34,782 nt of DNA from a virus: positions 1 to 34,782 of the IMG/VR virus record IMGVR_UViG_3300042361_000188. One strand, written 5' to 3'. Shown in pieces: positions 17,508-25,833 of the stretch (positions within the stretch are counted from its first letter, which is position 1; each line of letters opens with the position of its first letter). Both the position numbers and the translations under genes were made by a program. Below the pieces are notes generated by a model, which saw only the letters and a list, made by a program, of their open reading frames with translations, was not told the origin of the DNA and did no database searches.

Positions 17508-17525
17508 GCATGCCGCACGGCATGC
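17508..17525. other. Perfect short inverted repeat between neck genes
   Basis: GCATGCC and GGCATGC (7-base arms, loop GCAC) lie in the 50-base gap between two neck genes, just upstream of the RBS of the gp10-like gene. There is no T-run, so it is unlikely to be an intrinsic terminator. It might be an mRNA processing or translational control hairpin. Confidence 0.5.
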
Positions 17526-17529
17526 TCTA

Positions 17530-18063
17530 TTAGTTTACCAGGAATGTTGGAAGCACTGAAGGCCAAGGTAAATCGCTAATACTCATTTGAGCAGGACCTG
17601 GATCAAACGGCATTTCTTGATCAACATATACTTCAATACCTTCAACAACGATTAGAACATCGTCTTTTGCCCGACCTCGCACTCGGTACATAGATACAGA
17701 AAAGTATCGACCATCGTAAAAGAACATGTCATTTAAATGCTTTTGATATTCGTAAGGGTCGTTTACCCCGGCATCACGAACATCTTCAATTGAGAGAACA
17801 GCGTTTACAACCTGTACTGGCTGACGACCTTCTGGGATTGCTCTCTTAGTATCTTCAGTTTCTGTAACCATGAGGACAGGTAAAAGCACTCCAGTTTTGT
17901 AGGTTTTTCCACCAGATCCAGAAACACCTTCATCGTAAACATCATCGTAAGTGCTTCCAGCCTCTAATGGATTGAATTCAAACCACACAATACGTTCACC
18001 TACATGGCGGTGATACTGGCGGTAATGCTTTCGTATTTGCCCAAGTTCTCTACGGGGATCCAT
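17530..18063 (-). CDS. Head-tail stopper-like neck protein
   Basis: A 177-residue protein starting MDPRRELGQIRKHYRQYHRHVGERIVWFEF. The core is beta-rich (KTGVLLPVLMVTE, VQVVNAVLSIED, DDVLIVVEGIEVYVDQ). A basic helical N-terminus followed by a beta-barrel fits a connector stopper, and the gene lies between a larger adaptor-like gene and the gp10-like gene. No exact family can be named; the call relies on position. Confidence 0.55.
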   Translation of the reverse strand: MDPRRELGQIRKHYRQYHRHVGERIVWFEFNPLEAGSTYDDVYDEGVSGSGGKTYKTGVLLPVLMVTETEDTKRAIPEGRQPVQVVNAVLSIEDVRDAGVNDPYEYQKHLNDMFFYDGRYFSVSMYRVRGRAKDDVLIVVEGIEVYVDQEMPFDPGPAQMSISDLPWPSVLPTFLVN

Positions 18064-18066
18064 AAG

Positions 18067-18903
18067 TTACCAGTTAATTGGTTGTACGGTGGAGTACCCA
18101 GACTGTGGGTTGATTTGCATGTAAACCTCTTCACGAAGAGGTTCATCGTTGTCTTCAATTTTAATATCCCCTGGATTGATTTCAGGGAACTGTCTCTCAA
18201 TTGGGCCGTAATCTCCAACTTCACGTGCTTTATAAATAGGAACTAGCAGACCTGTAGTTCTAGATACACGGCGAAGGTTCATTATTTCAATACGTTCAAT
18301 ACCAATGTTTAGAGCACGAGCCTGTGCTTGGTAGTTACGGGTCCAGTAATCCAACATGGATTGAACCATTCGAAAACGTTGACTGGCAGGAATATGAATA
18401 GATTCAGACGTAGTTACGTCAATGTCACGGCTGTACTCAGTTAGCAATCCCCACAAAGTTTCAACTACAGTAGCCATACCAATTGTATCTAGAACAATTG
18501 GGGCAACAAGTTCTAGAGGTGTATCTAAGTTGTATGTGTGTTGCTCAATAGCATGTCTTGCAAAGTATTCAAGGTCTTTAGGAAGAACCCATTCATAGTA
18601 ATAACCTTCTACCATAATTTTTGTAGCCGAAGCAGAAGAACTATTAAATCTTATAATCCCGTTTCTATCATCTAATGAGTAATACGTAGATGCAGATGTA
18701 TTAGAGGTAATCTCAGTAGGGTTGCCATTTGCTGTGTATGTGGCTATCCATAGGGAACTAGATTCAATATTGGGGTTTCCTAATTCGTAGGTTCTACCCA
18801 CAGCGTCAAAAGAAACTTGAAAGAATTTGGGGTAATCACGGAGATATGTACGGGCAATCTCCATGATCTTTTCAATCAGTACGTGGGAGTAATTAGCATG
18901 CAT
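18067..18903 (-). CDS. Head-tail connector / adaptor-like protein
   Basis: A 278-residue protein in the first neck position. The start MHANYSHVLIEKIMEIARTYLRDYPKFFQVSFDAVGRTYELG is helix-then-strand, and a central part contains WVLPKDLEYFARHAIEQHTYNL and FRMVQSMLDYWTRNYQAQARALN helices. Adaptors bind the portal through helical domains, which fits. The C-terminal ~60 residues are Pro-rich and acidic, possibly an extended arm. Assignment by synteny; homology not recognised directly. Confidence 0.6.
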   Translation of the reverse strand: MHANYSHVLIEKIMEIARTYLRDYPKFFQVSFDAVGRTYELGNPNIESSSLWIATYTANGNPTEITSNTSASTYYSLDDRNGIIRFNSSSASATKIMVEGYYYEWVLPKDLEYFARHAIEQHTYNLDTPLELVAPIVLDTIGMATVVETLWGLLTEYSRDIDVTTSESIHIPASQRFRMVQSMLDYWTRNYQAQARALNIGIERIEIMNLRRVSRTTGLLVPIYKAREVGDYGPIERQFPEINPGDIKIEDNDEPLREEVYMQINPQSGYSTVQPINW

Positions 18904-18915
18904 AAATACAGTTTA

Positions 18916-19089
18916 CTATTGATCGCCTGATCCCGTGCCGGGAACTGTGTCTTGAAGCGGTTGCCCAATCGCTGGTTGTTGTTCACGCATACGTGACGTA
19001 TGTATTCTTCTAATTCTTGTAATGTCTGCTGTTGTTGAGTTACTTGATGGTCTAATTAGTCGTGTAATTATCTCTACTGCACTAGCCAT
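18916..19089 (-). CDS. Small basic hypothetical protein in the neck region
   Basis: An unbroken 57-codon frame fills the 185-base gap between two long genes. Its ATG at 19089 overlaps the previous stop in a TAATG junction, with AGGA just upstream, and it ends 12 bases before the next start. The product begins MASAVEIITRLIRPSSNS, has a basic middle (ITRIRRIHTSRMREQQ) and a Gly/Pro-rich tail. Start overlap and the full use of the gap support it as a real gene; no family is recognised. Confidence 0.65.
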   Translation of the reverse strand: MASAVEIITRLIRPSSNSTTADITRIRRIHTSRMREQQPAIGQPLQDTVPGTGSGDQ

Positions 19090-19730
19090 TACAGTCCTGA
19101 AAACAAGAATGGATGCAATGGGTCTTCACGCACACCTTCGTATTTAGCAAGGTTTTGCCAAGCAGAATCTACGTACACATACACTGCTGATTGTTCAGCC
19201 AGTAGTGCTGCCCCTGTGCGTATGTACAAGTCACCGTTATCTGCTGCTGTTGTTGGTACTGCGGCACCAGTTCTGTGAGCAAGATTTAGAAATTTGCGCT
19301 TATCTACAACACTGGTTGAGTTAAGGGTTGTTCCAGATTTTCTATAGATAGCATAAAGAGGCAATTGGTTAACAGACACTGCTGGAAAGACTGGGTTTGT
19401 TGCGCTAGATGTACCAACAATAGTTGTGTAGATAAACGAACTACCAGATTTTTCTACAGCAACAATATCAAATCGTGCGTCTGCACCTGCGGCTGAAAAG
19501 GTTAAAGTGTCACCAGTAACAGTTCCAAAGGAGTTGTTAACGAACACTTCACCGTTGGTTAGTGTTGCACTGCCATTACCAATAGAAAAAACAGTGATGT
19601 CACACCCTGTAAGAACACCTGCACTGTGGTTACCAAGAATTTTAAAGTCAAGAGAGTCTGGCTCTGCTTGATCAAGGCTCTGGATTGTTACACCGTATTC
19701 GCTTGCATTAGGTACTGTAAATCCAGCCAT
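19089..19730 (-). CDS. Capsid-associated or head-fibre-like structural protein
   Basis: A 213-residue, Ser/Thr/Gly-rich, beta-predicted protein. The N-terminal half has short strands (GVTIQSLDQAEPDSLDF, LTNGEVFVNNSFGTVTGDTL). The C-terminal part, with ADNGDLYIRTGAALLAEQSAVYVYVDSAWQNLAKYEG, resembles fibre and decoration proteins that carry a D-x-Y-hydration-like beta domain. It lies after the capsid gene and one small gene, the usual spot for decoration or head-fibre proteins. The precise role is not proven. Confidence 0.55.
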   Translation of the reverse strand: MAGFTVPNASEYGVTIQSLDQAEPDSLDFKILGNHSAGVLTGCDITVFSIGNGSATLTNGEVFVNNSFGTVTGDTLTFSAAGADARFDIVAVEKSGSSFIYTTIVGTSSATNPVFPAVSVNQLPLYAIYRKSGTTLNSTSVVDKRKFLNLAHRTGAAVPTTAADNGDLYIRTGAALLAEQSAVYVYVDSAWQNLAKYEGVREDPLHPFLFSGL

Positions 19731-19737
19731 TTAAACC

Positions 19738-19995
19738 TCAGAGAGTGTCGTAGATATTGCCGTTCTTCTTCAAATATTCAAACAAGCCACGTGGAAGTTT
19801 GTAACGGTGACCGTCATTAAAAATCCATGTATCTTGACCCCAAAACATTGTCCAAGATCCTTTTACACGAGCACTAATATCTCCCGACTTAGTTGTTGTA
19901 TCAAGGACTTCTGCTTCAGGGATTTCTGAAACAAACAATTGTTCTTCATCGTTTTCAACGAATTCTTGAACTACTGATTTTTTACGTGCTGCCAT
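19738..19995 (-). CDS. Small hypothetical protein after the capsid gene
   Basis: An 85-residue protein beginning MAARKKSVVQEFVENDEEQ, with a basic start, an acidic stretch (EIPEAEVLD) and a C-terminal part rich in aromatics (GSWTMFWGQDTWIFNDGHRYKLP, then LFEYLKKNGNIYDTL). ATG at 19995 follows GGAG by 6 bases; an upstream TTG is less likely. It is the first gene after the hairpin downstream of the capsid gene. It may be a head-completion or small decoration protein. Confidence 0.6.
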   Translation of the reverse strand: MAARKKSVVQEFVENDEEQLFVSEIPEAEVLDTTTKSGDISARVKGSWTMFWGQDTWIFNDGHRYKLPRGLFEYLKKNGNIYDTL

Positions 19996-20017
19996 TTTAT
20001 TCTCCAATTGAAAGGGG

Positions 20018-20050
20018 TTGAGGGAGTCGGGTTTTACCCCGACCCCCCAA
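20018..20050 (-). terminator. GC-rich hairpin downstream of the capsid gene
   Basis: Arms GTCGGG (20026-20031) and CCCGAC (20038-20043) with a TTTTAC loop, extended past one A/C mismatch by GGG/CCC and then TTG/CAA. It lies 16 bases after the capsid stop on the minus strand. There is no U-run after it, so it may attenuate rather than stop transcription and would favour high capsid mRNA. Hairpins downstream of capsid genes are common in phages. Confidence 0.5.
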
Positions 20051-20065
20051 TACTAGTTGACTTAA

Positions 20066-21145
20066 TTACGAGGAAGCGATTGCTCCGCCCTTGGTGTTCA
20101 ACAATACACGTGATTCATGCGTGATCATGCCGAAGCCCCAAATGGCGTACCAAGCGAGACCGTGCTCACGACCGAAGTCGATTACGCCACCGTCACGGAG
20201 TTCAACTGGCAATGCAATTGCATGTCCAAAAGCGTTGTCACCGATCATGATTGCGTTGTACGAGTCTGCGTTCATTGCTTGCGTACCCGATGCTGAGTTG
20301 TCGATGTCTGCTGGACCTGTGTTCTTTGTAACCTGTGTGGTTTCAATGAATACAACGTCATACAAACGACCGATTTCACCAAGCATGAAGTTTCCTGGAG
20401 CAGCGTACTTCGTTACTTCAATGAATTCAGGCCAGTCACGGAGCGCACGGCTCTGTGAAGGGTGAACGAAGCAGACGTACGTGTCGCCAAGACGAGGGAT
20501 GTTCTGACCTGCAAGCACTTCAACAGCATCCTTGACGGTTGCTGGTGAGAGGTAGCCTGGATTACTTGCGTCACCCAAAGTACCTGCATCGTAAGGAGCA
20601 ATTGAACCACGGGTTGAACCGAGAGTCTTGCGACCAAACACGATGTTTGGTGGTACTGCTGCACCGCCACCGAATGGGATTGCGGTCTTGTAGAGGGTGT
20701 TGCGAGCCTGGATGTCCATGGATTGCGCCATGTGACGACCGAGCAAGCGGCTGGATGATGCCATAACGTCATCGAACGATGCGTTAAGGAGCAACTCGGT
20801 TACTGCGAGAGCCTGACCCTGTTCACCTACGGTGATTTGAATCTGTGATGCTGACAGAGCAACTGGCTCCATACGCACACCTTCATCAAGGGTTGCTCCT
20901 ACTGCCTGATCTACTGCAAGGTTGCTGTAACGCATGAAGTTGATGGTCAAACCAGGCTGTACACCAAGTTCGGTCTTCTTCACTGCGAACTGCTCAAAGC
21001 GCAGAACAGGCATTGCCTGGAACAAGATTTCCTTGGACCAGATAGTTTGAATTGCTGGGGATAGTGCGCTATCGCTCGAGTAACCAGTTGGACTGATGTT
21101 TGCTGTTGCGGTAATCGCACCACCTGTTGGTGCTGGAAATGCCAT
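20066..21145 (-). CDS. Major capsid protein (N4-gp56-like, HK97 fold)
   Basis: A 359-residue protein directly after the scaffold gene. The N-terminus matches the N4-gp56 family pattern: AIQTIWSKEILFQAMPVLRFEQFAVKKTELGVQPGLTINFMRYSNL, with LDEGVRMEPVALSASQIQITVGEQG (~83-107) and a long helix with LLGRHMAQSMDIQARNTLYK (~128-153). Later, YVCFVHPSQSRALRDWPEFIE and APGNFMLGEIGRLYDVVFIET fit the A-domain. The end has no obvious N-terminal delta domain or cleavage site. The coding region is more GC-rich than its neighbours, as highly expressed capsid genes often are. RBS AAGGAG. Confidence 0.93.
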   Translation of the reverse strand: MAFPAPTGGAITATANISPTGYSSDSALSPAIQTIWSKEILFQAMPVLRFEQFAVKKTELGVQPGLTINFMRYSNLAVDQAVGATLDEGVRMEPVALSASQIQITVGEQGQALAVTELLLNASFDDVMASSSRLLGRHMAQSMDIQARNTLYKTAIPFGGGAAVPPNIVFGRKTLGSTRGSIAPYDAGTLGDASNPGYLSPATVKDAVEVLAGQNIPRLGDTYVCFVHPSQSRALRDWPEFIEVTKYAAPGNFMLGEIGRLYDVVFIETTQVTKNTGPADIDNSASGTQAMNADSYNAIMIGDNAFGHAIALPVELRDGGVIDFGREHGLAWYAIWGFGMITHESRVLLNTKGGAIASS

Positions 21146-21176
21146 GATTTCTCCTTAGTGACTTAATGGATAATAA

Positions 21177-21959
21177 CTAAAAACGACCTTTAGGTCGTGA
21201 ACTTAAAAGCCTGTCTCGCATTTTAACATACTGATCCATTGTCATGTTTCGGATATCTTCCGCATTCAATGTTTGATACTCCGTTTGAGTTTCCATTGGC
21301 CCAACGGATGGTGACGTTACCGCCGCACCCCTAACACGACTTGGTTGAGTCGCTTGTTGGATACTCTCAATAATAGCAGCACTCCGCTGACGAAGGATTT
21401 CCACTGATGCTTCAATCTCTTCTGGGGTGTTGCCTGCGACCAAATCAATCAGTTCTGGAATGATTTCGTCTTGAGACTCGTGTACACGGCGCTGGCGGTA
21501 GGTTTCAACCTCACGCAATTGCCGTTCTTTATCTAACAATGCTTGTTGTGCCGAGCGTTCTGCTTCAATCTGAGCAAAGCGACTCTGCCATTCAGCATCC
21601 ACATTCTTAATCTTGACATTAAATTCATCCTCGGTTCGCTTGAGAAGTTCTTTTGCACTCAACTCATCAAACTCACGCTGGCGGCGAATTTCTTCTTCTT
21701 TACGGGCAATTTCAGTTGCTTCTTTAATTGCCTTTTCACGTTCAGTAGCAAGTGTTGAGATCTGTTCTTCCATGCCCTTGTAGCGGTTTTCTGCCTCTTC
21801 AAGACGCTTGTAGAGTTTATCTTTCTCTTGCTTTCGGATGTTTTCTACTTCATCCTCCGTGAATACTTTCCCGCTTTTAGGGGCTACTGTGTTTGCCTCC
21901 GCATGAAAGGCTTCTGTAGCCTCTACAGGGATGACAACTTCGTCATTACCTTTTGCCAT
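21177..21959 (-). CDS. Capsid scaffold protein
   Basis: A 260-residue highly charged protein with a coiled-coil core (residues ~30-170: KQEKDKLYKRLEEAENRYKG, REFDELSAKELLKRTEDEF, then AERSAQQALLDKERQLREVE). The C-terminus ends with helical and basic segments (MTMDQYVKMRDRLLSSRPKG), a typical capsid-binding element. It precedes the capsid gene, the usual order, and acts as the internal core around which the shell assembles. RBS AGGAG precedes the ATG. Confidence 0.88.
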   Translation of the reverse strand: MAKGNDEVVIPVEATEAFHAEANTVAPKSGKVFTEDEVENIRKQEKDKLYKRLEEAENRYKGMEEQISTLATEREKAIKEATEIARKEEEIRRQREFDELSAKELLKRTEDEFNVKIKNVDAEWQSRFAQIEAERSAQQALLDKERQLREVETYRQRRVHESQDEIIPELIDLVAGNTPEEIEASVEILRQRSAAIIESIQQATQPSRVRGAAVTSPSVGPMETQTEYQTLNAEDIRNMTMDQYVKMRDRLLSSRPKGRF

Positions 21960-22017
21960 GATTTTCTCCTATAAGTGTTGTTTAGCAAATATTGACTTGA
22001 ATTATTTATACGTGTTA

Positions 22018-23706
22018 TTAGTCTTCATCAGGGATACGGCGTTGGGCGAACCTCGCACCATATGCCCTGCTAGTCATTTGGTTCATCAATTCCATTTCTA
22101 CTGGTGGTACAGCAGTTCCTGGAAGCACTCCACCCCCTTGAGGGTTTCCTGCACTAGTTACATTATCACCACCAGCAGAAGTCTGCTCTAAGCCGCCTCC
22201 AGTTGGTAGTAATCCTGTAGCCATCATTACCGCCTGACCAATCTGAGCACGAAGCATGTCGAGCGCTCCTTGGTCAATAGCGTCATCTCTGAGTTCTTCA
22301 AAGATTTCAATCATCTTTTCGTTCGGGAATTCTTCACCCAATAGTTTCAACGCACCACGCTTGGACTCAATGCCAAGAGCCATTTTGGATTGAACTTCAT
22401 TGAGTTTGATTAGAGCATCTACAGGCAATGGTTCAGGCCAGTGGATCGTTGTCTTATACGTGTTTGGATCATTTGGGTCCAACTGCGTGAGCATCTCTGG
22501 CTCTGGTTGCGCCGATTGTGAAGGGTCATACGTCAAGAGTTCAGGGATAAAAATAGCAACAGTTTTAATAATGATCTCGTTAAGTTTTTCAAGACCCTTA
22601 GTAAAGTGAATACGCTTCATTTGGTAGCGGTTCATCAAAGGCTGGTATTGAATAGCCAAAGCAACACCAGAAGTATTAGACACTGGTTGGAATTGTCCAA
22701 GGGCAGTTTCGGGAACACCTGTGATTTCATGCATGGCACGTTTAATCATTTGCACGTATTCCAAAGCACCAGACATTTCACCACGTGATTCAAGGTTAAA
22801 TACTTGTGCTTCTTTAGGAAGACCAGCCCACACCTTCTTAGGTCCACGTTCTAGTTGTGAAGCCTTAGCACCAGTGATGATTGTTACTGGGGCAGCGTGG
22901 TAGTTAATGATGTCTGAAATTTCAGTCATCTTCTCATTAAGTTCACGGTTCAACTGGATAATGTCCCAGATGTCTGACTGACCCCACGGTGATGAAGTTA
23001 TTGTAATGTTCGGAATATGGACAACAGGAACTTGTCCCAATGGGTTTGCATATTCATCAATTAGTTCATCATTAATAAATTGTTGTACTGTGCTATCGGT
23101 AAGGATCTCAGTAAAGGTGTACACCTGACGAGTACCTTCTGGCGATGTTCCCCAGAAGCGATACTTAAGTTTAAAACGCAACAACCTCTCACGGTCGTGA
23201 GGGTGGTATTCGGGGAAACAATGCGCTGGGTTTAAAGGAAGGATGCGAACACGGCCTTCATGCATCATTCCAATAGCATCTTGGTACGGTTCGTCATAAG
23301 CAACTTTTACAAACACGTCACCAGTTACTGAGGCAAGTTGCCCCATTTCCCAAAGCAAATAATGCTTGTTGTTATGGTTATCCCAAACTTCATGAAGCAA
23401 ACGTGGAATGATGGCTTCGTTTTGCTCAGGTACTTTGAACTGAATTCCTTTACCAAAACAAAAGTTGGTAATAAAGTCCGACATGGTTTTTACGTAATTC
23501 AACGTAATGTTGTTGTCACCCACTTCACGGCGGTGTGACCAATGGTGTCCTAGATACCAAGCCCAGGCAGCAGAATACCTGTTGAGTCTTGGTCCATGAA
23601 CTTCAAACTCTTCGTCTGCAAGTTCAACCAATCCAAGTGGACTAATCGCTACGGTTAAGTCACTAGATGCCGCCCTATAAGACGGGGACCAAAAATCAAC
23701 AGGCAT
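22018..23706 (-). CDS. Portal protein (SPP1 gp6-like)
   Basis: A 562-residue protein forming the dodecameric gate at the packaging vertex. Typical features are the N-terminal wing (HHWSHRREVGDNNITLNYVKTMSDFITNFCFGKGIQF, of which NYVKTMSDFITNFCFGKGI is the signature), LLWEMGQLASVTGDVFVKVAYDE, a stem-helix region and ALGQFQPVSNTSGVALAIQYQPLMNRYQMKR (~320-350), as in SPP1-type portals. It is followed by scaffold and capsid genes. A Gly/Thr-rich stretch lies near ~520. RBS AAAGGTG. Confidence 0.9.
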   Translation of the reverse strand: MPVDFWSPSYRAASSDLTVAISPLGLVELADEEFEVHGPRLNRYSAAWAWYLGHHWSHRREVGDNNITLNYVKTMSDFITNFCFGKGIQFKVPEQNEAIIPRLLHEVWDNHNNKHYLLWEMGQLASVTGDVFVKVAYDEPYQDAIGMMHEGRVRILPLNPAHCFPEYHPHDRERLLRFKLKYRFWGTSPEGTRQVYTFTEILTDSTVQQFINDELIDEYANPLGQVPVVHIPNITITSSPWGQSDIWDIIQLNRELNEKMTEISDIINYHAAPVTIITGAKASQLERGPKKVWAGLPKEAQVFNLESRGEMSGALEYVQMIKRAMHEITGVPETALGQFQPVSNTSGVALAIQYQPLMNRYQMKRIHFTKGLEKLNEIIIKTVAIFIPELLTYDPSQSAQPEPEMLTQLDPNDPNTYKTTIHWPEPLPVDALIKLNEVQSKMALGIESKRGALKLLGEEFPNEKMIEIFEELRDDAIDQGALDMLRAQIGQAVMMATGLLPTGGGLEQTSAGGDNVTSAGNPQGGGVLPGTAVPPVEMELMNQMTSRAYGARFAQRRIPDED

Positions 23707-23743
23707 TTGTTACACCTTTTCTGAAAAGAAGAATAATAAGATA

Positions 23744-24013
23744 TTACTTCTTTTTTGCTGATGCGGCTTTTTTGGCTGGGGCCTTCTTAGCAACAGGTGC
23801 TGCTTCAAGTGCCTTAGTTGCCACACTTAGAAGAAGTGCAGTGTTCTTAGGGCCAATTTTGGTTGCAATAACCGAGACAATTGCTGCTGCCACAGGCAGT
23901 GCTACCGCAATCATTTCTGGGGTCAAGTCCAACTTTGCTCCTGCGTAAGTAAGTGCGCCCAAAATAACGCCCTTAATTGCTGCATCTGCTGTTTCTACTT
24001 TTGCTTGATTCAT
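23744..24013 (-). CDS. Small membrane-associated protein with Lys/Ala-rich tail
   Basis: An 89-residue protein with two hydrophobic segments (VILGALTYAGAKLDL ~16-30 and MIAVALPVAAAIVSVIATKIG ~34-54) and a repeated basic tail (VAKKAPAKKAASAKKK). The tail resembles histone-H1-like or holin C-termini. It lies between the HslV-like gene and the portal gene. It could be a second holin, a membrane anchor or a DNA/anionic-surface-binding protein; context does not decide. RBS AAGGAG. Confidence 0.6.
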   Translation of the reverse strand: MNQAKVETADAAIKGVILGALTYAGAKLDLTPEMIAVALPVAAAIVSVIATKIGPKNTALLLSVATKALEAAPVAKKAPAKKAASAKKK

Positions 24014-24040
24014 GTTAACTCCTTAATAGGGGATACCCGA

Positions 24041-24673
24041 TTATACAGGCTTACGGGTTTTGCTTTGTTCGTACTCCTGAATGTACGTGTGATACGGAGG
24101 ACCCGTATGGGGGTCAAACTTAGCACTAACGGCAAGAGCCTTCAGCGCATGGTTTTTAGCCTGTTGCACAGTTTGTTTTTTATTGTGGGTAAGTATATGC
24201 ATAGCCCCTAATGCGTACTCTCCACCAGAACCAATTACATACAGCCCACTGGCTTCAGAAGCCCAAGCGTAATCACCGTCAACAATGTAGATTGTGCCGT
24301 TAACGGCTACAAGGATTAGAGATCCTTGCTCTGCGATGTGTTGTTTGTTTTCGTTGAGGTCGGGGATTGAGTACCCTTGTGCGTCAAAGCATTCACGGAG
24401 TGCTGGTATAAACTTCGCCGTAAAGAACTGGTCAAGTTTCTTCCCTTTAAGGTTTGGCGGTGGTGTTGGCGGTTGGAACACATGATGGAGAATGTTGATG
24501 GCCCGTACATCTCCAGCAGCACCGAGTAAATATTTTCCATTAGTTGATACCTTGCTTGATCCTTCACGAAGAGTTCCTATTTGCGTGGCAATGCCCCCAT
24601 CAATAGATGAGATGCGAGAGTCTACGCATACGACTGCGAACCCATCACCTTGGACAGCGACAATAGTAGTCAT
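24041..24673 (-). CDS. HslV / proteasome beta-like Ntn hydrolase
   Basis: A 210-residue protein that starts MTTIVAVQGDG: removal of Met would expose Thr, the catalytic nucleophile of HslV and 20S beta subunits. In that numbering Asp sits at position 17 (CVDSR), a Lys at about 40 (GSSKVS, aligning with Lys33 of the proteasome), the serine of the GSGG motif follows (GSGGEYALGAM, full-length 148-158) and an Asp occurs at 187 (KFDPHTG). These match the proteasome catalytic set, so activity is likely. No long propeptide is present, unlike actinobacterial PrcB. It starts 2 bases after the phosphoesterase gene, without a strong RBS, which suggests translational coupling. No HslU-like ATPase is encoded nearby. 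Confidence 0.85.
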   Translation of the reverse strand: MTTIVAVQGDGFAVVCVDSRISSIDGGIATQIGTLREGSSKVSTNGKYLLGAAGDVRAINILHHVFQPPTPPPNLKGKKLDQFFTAKFIPALRECFDAQGYSIPDLNENKQHIAEQGSLILVAVNGTIYIVDGDYAWASEASGLYVIGSGGEYALGAMHILTHNKKQTVQQAKNHALKALAVSAKFDPHTGPPYHTYIQEYEQSKTRKPV

Positions 24674-24675
24674 GG

Positions 24676-25833
24676 TTACTCAGCGATGAATTCCTTCCCA
24701 TGATACAACGCCCAACCGTTGTAAATGGGAATAACGTCATATGTAAACCTGTGATTTCCGTCATCTTCGTAAGTAACAACCCCGATCCCTTGTTGCCAAT
24801 TTTCGTAACGAGTTAATGGGCGACCATCAAGATCCACACCACCACGAGTTGAAGGAATGGCTCCGTCAATACGAGCAAGGCAACCAGGAGAAGCAGCCAT
24901 AATAGTGCGTGGACCATCGAAATCTTCACGTGTTTTAAAAGCCGTTTCAATGCGATGAATATGCCCATAGATAACGCTCGTCTTTTCTTGGTTGAGATAT
25001 ACGTGTGCTGTTGATCCTGATGACTTAACACGATCACCGTGGATGATTCGAAGTTTTTCATTGACCCAATAATCCGATGCTGGATAACCAGGTCGGTACT
25101 CAATACCAAATTCATCCATGCGACAAAGGTACGGAACTGAAAGAACAGGCCATGAGTCTGGGGTATTCCCCTTACGAAGACCATAAGCAGCACCTGCATT
25201 TTGTACAAGGTATTTAGGCATACGTTCTTCGTGGTTTCCTGCAAGCCAAATAATCTTTGCGTTTGGAGCAGCAGCACGAAGTTGAGCGCAGAACAAAGTT
25301 GCACGATCAATTGACGCTTGTGTTGTTTGTGCATACGCAGGGTATGTCACGTACTTGCCCATCTCAGGTAGGTCAAGGTTGTCACCGACAAGTGCAACAA
25401 CTTCAGGCTGTAAATCTTCTACAAGTTTGATGCAGATATCAAGAGCCTTTTCATCATGCGTTGCTTCTAGCAAACCCTCACGATTACGGTAATACCCAAT
25501 CTGAATGTCTGGTGGAACTACACAAGTTTTAAAGCCTGTTGATTTCTTCTTAGTTACCTTTGGTGTTGGTAACTTAATAGCAGGCCCTTGTTGTACAACA
25601 GGCCATTCAGGACCCGATTCCCATTTAGGTGAGAACTTAAACTGCACACCAGCAAGATCGTGGATTTCCGCTTCACCATCTTCGTTTTTGGTAAGCGATT
25701 GATACAAAGATACTCGTTGAATTTGACCAATTTCGTCTACATCAATTCCTTGACGAGCAAATAAATCTGCTAATTTACCGAGTACTTCTTTAGGACTCTG
25801 AGGTCCTGCAACTAGTTCTTCTTTAATGGACAT
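24676..25833 (-). CDS. Calcineurin-like metallophosphoesterase
   Basis: A 385-residue protein with the dinuclear metal-site motifs in order: PPDIQIG (D109; the usual D-x-H has Gln at the third place), VGDNLDL (149-155), GNHEER (199-204), IHGDRV (264-269) and YGHIHR (289-294). Such enzymes hydrolyse phosphomonoesters or phosphodiesters and include nucleases. The N-terminal ~100 residues are a separate helical part with a Lys-rich linker (TPKVTKKKS). ATG at 25833 overlaps the upstream stop by 11 bases. The substrate is unknown. Confidence 0.88.
   Translation of the reverse strand: MSIKEELVAGPQSPKEVLGKLADLFARQGIDVDEIGQIQRVSLYQSLTKNEDGEAEIHDLAGVQFKFSPKWESGPEWPVVQQGPAIKLPTPKVTKKKSTGFKTCVVPPDIQIGYYRNREGLLEATHDEKALDICIKLVEDLQPEVVALVGDNLDLPEMGKYVTYPAYAQTTQASIDRATLFCAQLRAAAPNAKIIWLAGNHEERMPKYLVQNAGAAYGLRKGNTPDSWPVLSVPYLCRMDEFGIEYRPGYPASDYWVNEKLRIIHGDRVKSSGSTAHVYLNQEKTSVIYGHIHRIETAFKTREDFDGPRTIMAASPGCLARIDGAIPSTRGGVDLDGRPLTRYENWQQGIGVVTYEDDGNHRFTYDVIPIYNGWALYHGKEFIAE

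Noticed and set aside
17508-17525. Intrinsic terminator
   Set aside because: The stem is only 7 bases and no T-run follows; kept only as a hairpin of unknown role.
21960-22017. AT-rich gap with TATAAA as a possible promoter before scaffold
   Set aside because: No acceptable -35 box at the right spacing; only an RBS for the scaffold gene is clear.
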